From: an uncultured Planctomycetaceae bacterium
Lineage (GTDB): Bacteria; Planctomycetota; Planctomycetia; Pirellulales; Pirellulaceae
Length of the DNA: 11,353 nt
NCBI GenBank assembly: GCA_903921945.1
Contig: CAIXSC010000166.1
Location: 1 to 11,353, forward strand
Direction of reading: 5' to 3'
Below are positions 4,794 to 11,353 of the stretch, piece by piece. Positions within the stretch are counted from its first letter, which is position 1; each line of letters starts with the position of its first letter. Position numbers and translations under genes: made by a program. The notes beneath the pieces are model-generated. The model saw only the letters and a list, made by a program, of their open reading frames with translations. It was not told the DNA's origin and made no database searches.

Positions 4794-7271
4794 ATGGCCG
4801 CGGAAAAACTTGGACCGTACCGGCTCGAACGTGTGCTCGGCAAGGGCGGCATGGGCATCGTCTACGCTGGAGTGGATGAACGCACTGGCACGCGAGCCGC
4901 GGTGAAAGTGCTGCTCGGCAACCTGGACGACCGGCCCAATCTGCGAGTTCGCTTCGAGGCGGAGATCGAATCGCTCAAACGCCTCCGGCACGCGAACATC
5001 GTGCAGTTGTACGCGTACGGCGAAGAGGACGGCCAGCTGTTCTACTCGATGGAACTGGTGGATGGCCGCAGTTTGCAAGACGAGCTCAAGGCGGGCCGCA
5101 TCTTCTCGGTGCCGGAGACGCTGCGGATCGGCTTGCAGATCGCCATCGGCTTAAAGCTGGCGCACGATAGCGGCATTATCCACCGCGATATCAAGCCGGC
5201 GAACTTGCTCATCACCCGCGAAGGCGTTGTGAAGCTGACCGACTTCGGCATCGCGAAACTGTTCGGCGGCAGCCAAGTCACGGCGGATGGAGGCGTGGTC
5301 GGCACGGTCGATTACATGTCGCCCGAGCAGGCCGAGGGCAAGCCGGTGACGCATCGGAGCGACTTGTACGCCGTGGGCGGAGTGCTCTACGCGCTGCTCG
5401 CCCGTGTCCCGCCGTTTGGCGGCCGCTCCGTGCCGCAAATCATCCACGCGTTGCGTTTCGACGCGCCGCCCGCACTTCGTCTACGCGCGCCGCATACGCC
5501 CACGGATGTCGAGGAGCTGATCCTAAAACTGCTCGCGAAAGAACCGAAAGACCGCGTGCCGACGGCGCTCGTGCTGGCCAAGCGGCTGCACGAACTGGCC
5601 AAACGCTATCCGCTACCTGGACGCCCAGCCGCAGCGGCGCCGCCACCTTCGGTACCCGGTTCGCCCGCGTTGCCGCCATCTTCGGCAAACTCGCCAGCGC
5701 CGTTTCCGACGCCGCCAACGCATGGCGAGCCGCCGATTACCCCGCCATCCACTCCGACGCCGCCAACCTCGAATCCGCCGTCCTCGATTGCTCCAGCCAC
5801 TCGGCCGTCCGGTGTCGAGCCGCCCGGCGCTGGCGGCTTGGATCGCAACGCGGCTCGTGATTCGGAGGGATCCACGGATGCGGATCAGGGGCAAAAACCC
5901 GCTGAACTGACGGCGGATGAACGCTATGCGGCGGCTGAAATCAAGGAATTGTTGAGCACGGTCGAGTTGACATGGGAATCGCAAATCAACCAATTGGTGC
6001 CTGCCTCCGAGCCGCGCACGCCGCCAACCGATGACGTTCAACCCTCCCCGCCCGAATCGCTCGACGACGATCCCTTGGGCCTCGGAAATCCACTCGGCCT
6101 CGAAGAACCGCTCGGATTTGAACCGCTTTCGGATGAACACCGTCACGCCGATTCGCGCGATGCCGATCCACTCATGGACGATCCGCTCACGGCCGATCCG
6201 CTCGCGGCCGATCCACTCGCGGCCGATCCACTCGACCATGGATCGCCCGCGGGTCCCGTGACGTCCGCGAACGCCGTGCGAACGGCGGCGGATGCGGCGC
6301 TTTCGGACCCCTTGAAGCCGGGGCAAGCCCGTCATGCGACGTCCGTCCAGAATGCGGGAGGGCAGCGCGGCGCCTTGCCACCGACCTTGGATTCACGTTC
6401 TTCCCGCCAGCCGCCGCCGCTATTGCCTCCGTCGGTTGTGCCGCCATCAGGCATGGCGGACGGAACGGGCGCCAGTGGACAGGGGGACGCGCGGCTGTCG
6501 GCCTCCTCCAGCCGCTTTACGACGGTAGCCGAGGACGAGCAGCGGAGGCAATTGGAACAGCAGCGTGAAGAACTGCAGGAACGCAGCCATTTCCTGCTCA
6601 AGACGATCGTGGCCGTGGTTGTCGTCGTGTTGCTTGCCGTCGGAGCCGTCTTGCTCTCGCTGCCTCCCAGCGCGGACTCGCTATACGACGATCTTCGCTT
6701 GGCTGCGAGCCGCGACGATGACGAAGCGCTTGCGGCCGTGGAACCGCAATTGAAACTGTTCCTGGAAAGCCATCCCGGCGATGCAAGGGCCAGCGAGGTG
6801 GCGGGGTGGAAAGCGAAGCTGGATTTGGCGGCCGAACAACGCCGGTTCGACCGGCGTTTTCGTCGCTGGGACTCAGCGGCCGCGATGGGGCCCGTCGAGC
6901 GACTGTACGGCGAGGCGATGCAAGAGGCGGCCACGGATCCCGATCGCGCCCGCGAGCGTCTGCAAGCGCTCGTCGACGCGTACGCCGCTCACCCTCCCGA
7001 GGAGCCCGCGGCACAACGATCCCTGAAACTCGCCGTCGGCCAACTCGAACGTTTAGATCAGCTCGTCAAGCGGCAACACATGGAGGAATTGAAGTTGGCC
7101 CGCGAGCAAATGCGCTGGGCCGACGAGCAACTCGACAAGGCGCCGGAAAAGTCGGCGGCCGTCTACCGCGGACTCGCCGCGCTCTACGCCGACAAGCCTT
7201 GGGCCAAGTCGCTCATCGACGAGTTGAAGTCACGGCTCGCCACGCCAACGGCGAAGCCCCCGAGCCGCTAG
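4794..7271 (+). CDS. membrane-anchored serine/threonine protein kinase
   Basis: 825-residue Hanks-type kinase. The catalytic domain (about 9-270) is complete: glycine loop GKGGMG (16-21), ATP-anchoring Lys38 in AAVKV, catalytic HRDIKPAN (130-137, Asp132), metal-binding DFG (150-152), and the activation-segment end YMSPE (174-178). It belongs to the bacterial PknB-like type and should be active. Residues 272-350 are a Pro/Ser/Thr-rich linker, followed by an acidic part with DPLGL-type motifs (from 426) and five DPLxx pentapeptides (458-482). A charged, coiled-coil-like stretch EDEQRRQLEQQREELQER precedes one membrane segment (about 604-623). The last 200 residues are helical, TPR-like in character, and probably extracytoplasmic; they may sense or dock a partner. 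The ATG at 4794 gives the typical opening EKLGPYRLERVLGKGG; the ribosome site is weak. Nothing nearby identifies substrate or partner phosphatase. Confidence 0.96.
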   Translation: MAAEKLGPYRLERVLGKGGMGIVYAGVDERTGTRAAVKVLLGNLDDRPNLRVRFEAEIESLKRLRHANIVQLYAYGEEDGQLFYSMELVDGRSLQDELKAGRIFSVPETLRIGLQIAIGLKLAHDSGIIHRDIKPANLLITREGVVKLTDFGIAKLFGGSQVTADGGVVGTVDYMSPEQAEGKPVTHRSDLYAVGGVLYALLARVPPFGGRSVPQIIHALRFDAPPALRLRAPHTPTDVEELILKLLAKEPKDRVPTALVLAKRLHELAKRYPLPGRPAAAAPPPSVPGSPALPPSSANSPAPFPTPPTHGEPPITPPSTPTPPTSNPPSSIAPATRPSGVEPPGAGGLDRNAARDSEGSTDADQGQKPAELTADERYAAAEIKELLSTVELTWESQINQLVPASEPRTPPTDDVQPSPPESLDDDPLGLGNPLGLEEPLGFEPLSDEHRHADSRDADPLMDDPLTADPLAADPLAADPLDHGSPAGPVTSANAVRTAADAALSDPLKPGQARHATSVQNAGGQRGALPPTLDSRSSRQPPPLLPPSVVPPSGMADGTGASGQGDARLSASSSRFTTVAEDEQRRQLEQQREELQERSHFLLKTIVAVVVVVLLAVGAVLLSLPPSADSLYDDLRLAASRDDDEALAAVEPQLKLFLESHPGDARASEVAGWKAKLDLAAEQRRFDRRFRRWDSAAAMGPVERLYGEAMQEAATDPDRARERLQALVDAYAAHPPEEPAAQRSLKLAVGQLERLDQLVKRQHMEELKLAREQMRWADEQLDKAPEKSAAVYRGLAALYADKPWAKSLIDELKSRLATPTAKPPSR
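6165..6239 (+). repeat. 15-bp tandem repeat inside the kinase gene (DPLAA pentapeptides)
   Basis: Five consecutive 15-bp units start at 6165, 6180, 6195, 6210 and 6225, each GATCCRCTC plus six variable bases. The second to fourth units are nearly identical (GATCCGCTCACGGCC type). They encode DPLMD-DPLTA-DPLAA-DPLAA-DPLDH. DNA-level identity among the central copies points to recent slippage or unequal exchange. A looser version of the same motif (DPLGLGNPLGLEEPLGFEPL) precedes it from 6069. Confidence 0.85.
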
Positions 7272-7402
7272 ACCGATTTTTTGGGTTCGCAACTACAAGG
7301 GAACGAACGCATATTCCAAGCGGGAAACGCGATTTTTTGGGGGGGGAATTCGAAAGAGGAGCTTTTCACTTCAAGCTTGCGAGTCGTTCCCTCGGATACT
7401 GT

Positions 7403-7451
7403 CGGACCGCGTCGCGATGCCCCGGTCCGCAATGCTGTGAAGCATTTTTTT
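7403..7451 (+). terminator. tandem hairpins with T-run, possible intrinsic terminator
   Basis: CGGACCG (7403-7409) pairs perfectly with CGGTCCG (7423-7429). Immediately after, AATGCT (7431-7436) pairs with AGCATT (7441-7446) over a GTGA loop, and the Ts continue to 7451, giving seven in a row from 7445. The second stem is short and AT-rich, but stem plus T-run is the intrinsic-terminator pattern for plus-strand transcripts. It lies 132-180 bases after the kinase stop codon, so it could end that transcript. Confidence 0.45.
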
Positions 7452-7614
7452 AGGCGGCGATGGGTAATCTTTCCACTTCTCGCAGTTTGTTTTTTTCATC
7501 CCGGCTTAGTCTGCGGACCTTGGGATCGCCCAGAGAATCGTAAATCGGATCGATAATCGGTGCCAGGCATAGATCGATCCACGCTTGCAGCGTGGCGGCG
7601 GATGACGCCGGGCG
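7450..7614 (-). pseudogene. possible 3' remnant of an unidentified gene
   Basis: On the minus strand a frame is open for 54 codons from just inside an in-frame TGA (7615-7617) to TAA (7450-7452). It has no usable start codon, yet it reads like protein: LQAWIDLCLAPIIDP, then IYDSLGDPKVRRLSRDEK, then NKLREVERLP. The mix of a hydrophobic helix and a charged amphipathic helix is unlike the Arg/Pro/Ala-rich shadow frames elsewhere in the window. The best reading is the C-terminal end of a broken gene. I do not recognise the family. Upstream of the TGA the similarity to protein is lost or has changed frame. Confidence 0.35.
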
Positions 7615-7684
7615 TCAGGCAATCGTTCTTCCATCCAGTCAAAAGGGCGACCGCAGTCTGGTTGAGGCCGGGAAACTCAAAGTT

Positions 7685-7706
7685 TGGCGAACAACCAAGG
7701 TCGCCA
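7685..7706. repeat. short hairpin in gene-poor region
   Basis: TGGCGA (7685-7690) pairs with TCGCCA (7701-7706) over a 10-base loop. No T-run follows. Role unknown; it may belong to a dispersed repeat. Confidence 0.25.
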
Positions 7707-7779
7707 GACGGGCGCTGGTGAAGTTCCCTTTCAAAAACCGGCTCGCCCGTGTGTCGTTTGGTTCGCGCACTTTTTGGTT

Positions 7780-7806
7780 CTCACAGAGCCACAGAGCCAC
7801 AGAGCC
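7780..7806 (+). repeat. CACAGAGC tract, copy 1
   Basis: Three units of the 8-bp motif CACAGAGC start at 7782, 7790 and 7798, fading into CAAAGAGAAAGAG. The first 17 bases, CTCACAGAGCCACAGAG (7780-7796), recur exactly as the reverse complement at 7986-8002. Tracts of this sort occur widely between genes in planctomycetes and related bacteria in my recollection; function unknown. Confidence 0.6.
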
Positions 7807-7826
7807 AAAGAGAAAGAGGGGATTCA

Positions 7827-7931
7827 TCACTTGGCGTTGACGACTCGCGTGATGCCATCCAACGTTCCCCAGTCACCTTCGATTCGACGATCGATTAAGT
7901 CCGAAATCCCTCCATCGAAGCGTGGACCTTC
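7827..7931 (-). pseudogene. possible C-terminal remnant of an unidentified gene
   Basis: A minus-strand frame of 34 codons lies between an in-frame TAG (7932-7934) and TGA (7827-7829). It lacks a start codon but reads like a protein end: GPRFDGGISDLIDRRIEG, then DWGTLDGITRVVNAK. Gly/Asp/Ile-rich composition differs from shadow frames. It sits exactly between the two inverted CACAGAGC tracts, with its stop codon about 20 bases from copy 1. Probably the tail of a gene otherwise lost; family not recognised. Chance cannot be excluded for so short a frame. Confidence 0.3.
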
Positions 7932-7980
7932 CTAGTCGATCGAAGACGGTCAACGTCCGAATACCGTTCTCATGCCTCTC

Positions 7981-8002
7981 CGTGCCTCTGTGGCTCTGTG
8001 AG
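7981..8002 (-). repeat. CACAGAGC tract, copy 2 (inverted)
   Basis: Read on the minus strand: CTCACAGAGCCACAGAG followed by GCACG, two 8-bp units and a fading third. Its first 17 bases (8002 to 7986) match copy 1 at 7780-7796 perfectly in inverted orientation, leaving 189 bases between them. Beyond those 17 bases the two copies diverge. Confidence 0.6.
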
Positions 8003-8248
8003 CTAATCCGTCCGGAAATTCGGTGGAATGTGGCTTCCCGCCCGCTCCCCGTTGGACCAAACAGACAGCGTGCCAGCCACCTTTCGATCCCTCGGGCGAG
8101 AGATCCGTTCTCTTTGATAACCCATTCAGGGAGTTATTCTTCGGTCCGAGTGGCGAACCCGAATCGTGTTCTCTTGCAGTGATAGCGGAGGCGTTTCGTG
8201 CGCGCGAAGCGGCCGCTGGCGCGGCTCGGCTGATGGCGGGGACGGGAT

Positions 8249-9844
8249 TCACGCCAAAAATCGGCGGAGGACGTTCGCGGTGACGCGGGAGATGTTGTCA
8301 TCCACCGGCAAAGAACTTGGGTAGGTGATCGAGCCGACCGAGAAAACTTCGCCGCCGCTGGGCGTGTCGAAATGCACCATGTGTGCGCCGCCGTCGTCGG
8401 GGTTCATGCCTTTGGCCAGCAGCTTGACGTTCTTTGGCGACGACAGTGGCGAGATCTTATCGGTCTCGTGGCCGGACGCGCCGCCCGGGCAACGCATGTG
8501 CAAGCACCTCTCGCCGAAGATGTCGCCGTTCGCCAATCCGGTGCCCGCGAACACCCAATGGCTCGCATCGACCACTCGGTACGGCGCCCCGGTCATGATG
8601 CCAGCGGGCGTGAACACGACTCCGAGCAAATTGGCTTCGCATTCGAGCCGCTTCGCCAACCGGCTTTCGGCTCCGATGCCGTCCGGCCACAGGCTGGTCA
8701 TCGAGCCGTTCTGCACGACCATTGTGTCGGCGTCGAGGAATTCGACCTCGCAATTGACGCCGTTTCCGCCCAAGTACATCAGCCGGCCGCCTTCGTGCCA
8801 CACCCAGTGTTTGACGCGTTCGTACATCGCCCGCGACCAGTACTCGGGGTGCGTGCTGATGATCAGCACGCGGTAGGCCGACAGATCGAGTTGCCCGTGG
8901 TGCAGTTGCGTTTCGCCGTAGAGATCGTAGGGAAAACCTTCGCGTTCGAGCCATCCGAACAGGCGCCATTCGGCGGGCGCGATATGGCACGCCGCGCGGC
9001 CTTCGATCGGGTCGGTGATCTGTTCCGCCAACTCGATGTGGTTGATCGGCTCGGGACGCTCAAACGACAGCGGCGCGTAAGCCTGGCAGCCCCAAGTCTG
9101 GTGCTGAGTGTGCGTATATCGCTTGAGTTCCTGCCGCGAATTCACCACCGGCGTGGGTGGCAGTTCGTCCGCGTTGATGTAGTTGCTGCGGCCGCCAAAA
9201 CTGTTGTACGCGTTCCAGGTGATGTTCGAGGCGAGCACCGCGACCGGCGCCGATGGCCGCGCGGGCGCGACGATCCAAGGGAAGGAAAACGACAATCCGC
9301 TCGGCGTTCGCGCGTGGAAGTAATACAGTCCCGACCGGGCCGGCGCTTCCACCAATTGCTGGTGGCTCGGACTGCCGTAGCCGACCTTGTTCCAGCCCAC
9401 ACCGGTCCGCGTGTAGTCGCCGTCGGGAGTGATCTGCATCGTGGCCCGCGGCCCATGCTCGTCATGCCATCCCAGGCCCCGAACGAACTCTTTGTCCCAG
9501 CCGTATCGCCACAATTCCAGCTTGTACTGTTCAACCGCGTGAACGCGAAACTCGGCGACATCGCCCGACTTCACGCACTTCGGCCACGCGTAGCCGAACA
9601 GGCCGTCCGACAGGAGCCGGAAATGATGCGGCGGCCGGCCCGCGGCGACTTCGATCCGCGAGCGTTTCGAGCCGAATCCAGGCTTGACCAACACGACCTC
9701 GTAGGGACCGGGCGGTAACTCGAGCCACACCGAACCGCTGGCTCGCGAACGCGTCTCCCGCGATCGGCCCGCGCCGTCGATGAACTCGACTGCGACATCC
9801 GCCACCGCCACATACTTTTCGTCGCTCACGTAACCTAGCAGCAT
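8249..9844 (-). CDS. N,N-dimethylformamidase large-subunit-like amidohydrolase
   Basis: 531-residue cytoplasmic protein related to the large subunit of N,N-dimethylformamidase (EC 3.5.1.56), which hydrolyses dimethylformamide to dimethylamine and formate at a mononuclear iron bound by two Tyr and one Glu. Residues 1-75 form a carboxypeptidase-regulatory-like beta domain (LPPGPYEVVLVKPGF). LLSDGLFGYAWPKCV opens the next beta-sandwich part. The catalytic C-terminal part starts near 205 with NITWNAYNSFGGRSNY; Tyr213, Tyr256 (CQAYAPLS), His332 and Glu334 (STHPEYWS) reproduce the order and approximate spacing of the published ligands Tyr399, Tyr440, His519 and Glu521. The start at 9844 is supported by GGGAGG 7 bases upstream; the upstream ATG at 9898 lacks this. 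It is shorter than the about 760-residue reference subunit, and no small-subunit gene lies nearby. Substrate is unknown; other amides are equally possible. Confidence 0.85.
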   Translation of the reverse strand: MLLGYVSDEKYVAVADVAVEFIDGAGRSRETRSRASGSVWLELPPGPYEVVLVKPGFGSKRSRIEVAAGRPPHHFRLLSDGLFGYAWPKCVKSGDVAEFRVHAVEQYKLELWRYGWDKEFVRGLGWHDEHGPRATMQITPDGDYTRTGVGWNKVGYGSPSHQQLVEAPARSGLYYFHARTPSGLSFSFPWIVAPARPSAPVAVLASNITWNAYNSFGGRSNYINADELPPTPVVNSRQELKRYTHTQHQTWGCQAYAPLSFERPEPINHIELAEQITDPIEGRAACHIAPAEWRLFGWLEREGFPYDLYGETQLHHGQLDLSAYRVLIISTHPEYWSRAMYERVKHWVWHEGGRLMYLGGNGVNCEVEFLDADTMVVQNGSMTSLWPDGIGAESRLAKRLECEANLLGVVFTPAGIMTGAPYRVVDASHWVFAGTGLANGDIFGERCLHMRCPGGASGHETDKISPLSSPKNVKLLAKGMNPDDGGAHMVHFDTPSGGEVFSVGSITYPSSLPVDDNISRVTANVLRRFLA

Positions 9845-9851
9845 GCTCGTT

Positions 9852-9857
9852 CCTCCC
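9852..9857 (-). promoter_or_regulatory. ribosome binding site of the DMFase-like gene
   Basis: GGGAGG on the minus strand, 7 bases before the ATG at 9844. It is the strongest ribosome site in the window and rules in favour of 9844 over the in-frame ATG at 9898. Confidence 0.75.
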
Positions 9858-10041
9858 GGAAAGGCCGTACGATAGCCGGATGACTTTCGCTCCGCCACCG
9901 CTGTCCGCGGCGAAGGTCCCTCGGCAGGGCAACTGGGATTCCGCGCCGCAAGCTGTTAAGGTCACGGCGTGGAAACCGACCAAGAATGGCCGCTTTACCG
10001 CCCGTGGCGCGCTTGCGTTGCAGGCCGGGAGATTCGCAGTG

Positions 10042-11353
10042 ATGGCAAACAGCGATCCCAACACGGGTGACATCGGAGACTCGGCGCGCCCCACCGCGGT
10101 TCGGCTCGCAGTCCTCGCGTTGCTCTGCGCGATGGCGTTCATCCTGTACGTCGACCGCGTCTGCATCAGCCAGGCGCTGCCGCAGATCCAGAAGTCGTTC
10201 GGTTTCACCGACAAACAAGCCAGCTACATCCTGATGGCGTTCACGTTGGCCTACGGCTTGTTCGAATTGCCGACAGGGCATTGGGGCGATCGCTATGGCT
10301 CGCGCCGGGTGCTCACTCGCATCGTGGTGTGGTGGTCCGCGTTCACCGCGTTGACCGCGTTTTGCACGGGCTTCTGGTCGCTCCTGGTTGTGCGATTCCT
10401 GTTTGGAGCGGGCGAAGCGGGAGCCTACCCGAATTCGGCCCGAATTATCGCACGCTGGTTTCCCCTCGCGGAACGCGGACGCGTCCAGGCCGTGTTCCAA
10501 GCCGCGTCGCTGCTGGGCGGAGCGATGTCGCCGGCGATCGTCGCCTACCTGATCGAATGGAGCAACTGGCGGACTCCGTTCCTCGTTTTCGGGGCGGCGG
10601 GCGTGGCTTGGGCGGTCATCTTCTTCGCCTGGTTCCGCGACGAACCGTCCGAACACCGCGGAGTGAACGCGGCCGAGGAACGGTTGCTCGCCGAATGCGC
10701 CTCGGGCCCGCGCGGCCAACATCTGCCGATTCCCTGGGGCGAGGTGATCCGCCATCCGGCCATCTGGCTGCTGATTTTGGTGGTCTCCTGCGCCGCCTTC
10801 AATTCGTACCTCTACTTCTCCTGGTATCCCAAATACCTGCAAGCCGGCCGCGGCGTCTCGCAAACCGAATCCGGCCTGCTCGCCAGCCTTGTGCTCACCG
10901 GCGCCACGCTCGGCACCATGCTCGGCGGCTGGATCGTCGATCGGCTCGCCCGAGCCCAGCAACTGACGGTCCGCAACCGCCGGGCGATCGGCTGCGGCAT
11001 GTTCACGCTCGCAGCCGCGTTGCTCGTCGTTTCCAAACAATTGGACAACTCCCGCGCGTCCGCTGCCTTCGCCGCGCTCTCTTGCGGCGTCATGTTCACG
11101 CAACAAACCGTTTGGTGGTCGTGCGCCTGCCAAGTCGCCGGCCGCCACCTGGGCGCGATGTTCGGACTGATGAACGGACTTGGAGGCATCGGCGCCATGT
11201 CGTCGCAGTACTTCTTCGGCTGGTTCGGCGACTTCCAAAAGGCCCGTGGACTTGTCGGCCGCGACCAGTACGATCCAGCCATGTGGGTCTACGCCGGCGT
11301 CCTGCTGCTCGGCGCCTTCGCTTGGCTGTTCGTCGATCCGACGCGGGTGATTG
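10042..11353 (+). CDS. MFS transporter, anion:cation symporter (ACS) type, 3' end cut
   Basis: Inner-membrane transporter of the major facilitator superfamily; 437 residues are visible and the frame is still open at the window edge, though the family's usual 430-450 residues mean little is missing. After a 20-residue polar N-terminus, the first helix holds LYVDRVCIS (35-43), a signature of the ACS family of organic-anion carriers. The loop between helices 2 and 3 has GDRYGSRR (82-89), the MFS motif A region, and helix 4 has RFLFGAGEAGAYPN (118-131), again typical of ACS. Substrates in this family are mostly organic anions such as hexuronates, galactonate or phthalates; the one here is unknown. 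ATG at 10042 has GGGAG 10 bases upstream. The same frame stays open back to an ATG at 9880, giving a 54-residue extension that I regard as non-coding. Divergent from the DMFase-like gene across 197 bp. Confidence 0.93.
   Translation, partial: MANSDPNTGDIGDSARPTAVRLAVLALLCAMAFILYVDRVCISQALPQIQKSFGFTDKQASYILMAFTLAYGLFELPTGHWGDRYGSRRVLTRIVVWWSAFTALTAFCTGFWSLLVVRFLFGAGEAGAYPNSARIIARWFPLAERGRVQAVFQAASLLGGAMSPAIVAYLIEWSNWRTPFLVFGAAGVAWAVIFFAWFRDEPSEHRGVNAAEERLLAECASGPRGQHLPIPWGEVIRHPAIWLLILVVSCAAFNSYLYFSWYPKYLQAGRGVSQTESGLLASLVLTGATLGTMLGGWIVDRLARAQQLTVRNRRAIGCGMFTLAAALLVVSKQLDNSRASAAFAALSCGVMFTQQTVWWSCACQVAGRHLGAMFGLMNGLGGIGAMSSQYFFGWFGDFQKARGLVGRDQYDPAMWVYAGVLLLGAFAWLFVDPTRVI

Larger units (their letters stand above)
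7272..8248. other. gene-poor region between convergent genes
   Basis: A 977-bp stretch between the 3' ends of the kinase and the DMFase-like gene. No intact gene is convincing. It contains: a 12-bp direct repeat CGATTTTTTGGG (7274-7285 and 7330-7341, the second run on into eight G); tandem hairpins with a T-run (7403-7451); a possible minus-strand gene remnant (7450-7614); a hairpin TGGCGA/TCGCCA (7685-7690 with 7701-7706); two inverted copies of a CACAGAGC tract (7780-7806, 7981-8002); and a second minus-strand remnant between them (7827-7931). In 8003-8248 I see only chance-like frames on both strands. Overall it looks like a graveyard of decayed genes and short repeats. Confidence 0.6.

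Noticed and set aside
6165..6239. Possible CRISPR-like array
   Set aside because: The units are 15 bp with no spacers and keep the kinase reading frame, so this is a coding tandem repeat.
5613..6335. Minus-strand frame with repeated GREWIGRERIGRERI-like sequence
   Set aside because: It is the antisense reading of the 15-bp repeats and the Pro-rich linker of the kinase, not a separate repeat protein.
7281..7556. 91-residue plus-strand frame after the kinase
   Set aside because: It reads through the T-runs, the G8 run and the hairpins, has no ribosome site and no protein-like pattern.
7950..8283. Overlapping frames of 86-100 residues on both strands before the DMFase-like stop
   Set aside because: Neither has a ribosome site or recognisable motif, and both run into the DMFase-like gene or a repeat tract. 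The plus frame has a passable helix-like stretch but not enough to call.
8372..9718. 448-residue plus-strand frame opposite the DMFase-like gene
   Set aside because: Arg/Val/His-rich composition with no domain signal; the minus strand carries clear family motifs over the same bases.
9880..10041. 54-residue in-frame N-terminal extension of the MFS transporter
   Set aside because: Start at 10042 already gives the usual short polar N-terminus before helix 1; the extension lacks a signal or domain and no good ribosome site precedes 9880.
9835..11238. 467-residue open frame on the minus strand opposite the MFS gene
   Set aside because: Rich in Arg, Glu, Gln, His and Ala with no recognisable motif, and entirely antisense to a well-supported MFS gene. 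It is a GC-driven shadow.

Overview
The window looks like chromosomal DNA from a planctomycete, probably from the Pirellulales. The grounds are indirect: GC-rich codon use, a Ser/Thr kinase with a single membrane anchor and a long low-complexity linker, a Tat-exported protein of unknown function, a sialate-O-acetylesterase-like (SASA/DUF303) secreted protein, and two small cysteine-pair proteins of a kind I associate with this group. No rRNA, tRNA, CRISPR array or intact mobile element was found.

Layout. 1-294: short spacer with a GC-rich hairpin and an imperfect repeat tract next to the stop of the first gene. 295-1713 (minus): Tat-exported protein of unknown function. 1714-2071: divergent promoter region with one plausible sigma70-type promoter. 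2072-3112 (plus): secreted SGNH/SASA-type esterase. 3255-4052 (plus): dapB, lysine/diaminopimelate synthesis. 4080-4427 (plus): small CxxC protein starting with GTG 28 bp after dapB, probably co-transcribed. 4371-4625 (minus): small zinc-ribbon-like protein whose 3' end overlaps the previous gene. 4626-4793: divergent spacer with a near-palindrome and two inverted repeats. 4794-7271 (plus): membrane-anchored Ser/Thr kinase. 7272-8248: almost 1 kb between convergent genes, holding a terminator-like structure, an inverted pair of 8-bp-period repeats and two minus-strand stretches that read like 3' ends of decayed genes. 8249-9844 (minus): homologue of the large subunit of N,N-dimethylformamidase (DMFase), with the expected iron-site residues. 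10042-11353 (plus): MFS transporter of the anion:cation symporter type, cut by the window edge.

How the genes relate. The only clear functional link is dapB with its small downstream neighbour, by spacing. The DMFase-like amidohydrolase and the MFS transporter are divergent across a 197-bp spacer, so shared regulation and a substrate-uptake/hydrolysis pairing are possible but not shown. The rest looks like ordinary, loosely arranged chromosome. I see no convincing new multi-gene system. The best leads are the DMFase-like enzyme without its small subunit, the two cysteine-pair genes with overlapping 3' ends, the DPLAA repeats in the kinase linker, and the gene debris with inverted repeats at 7272-8248.
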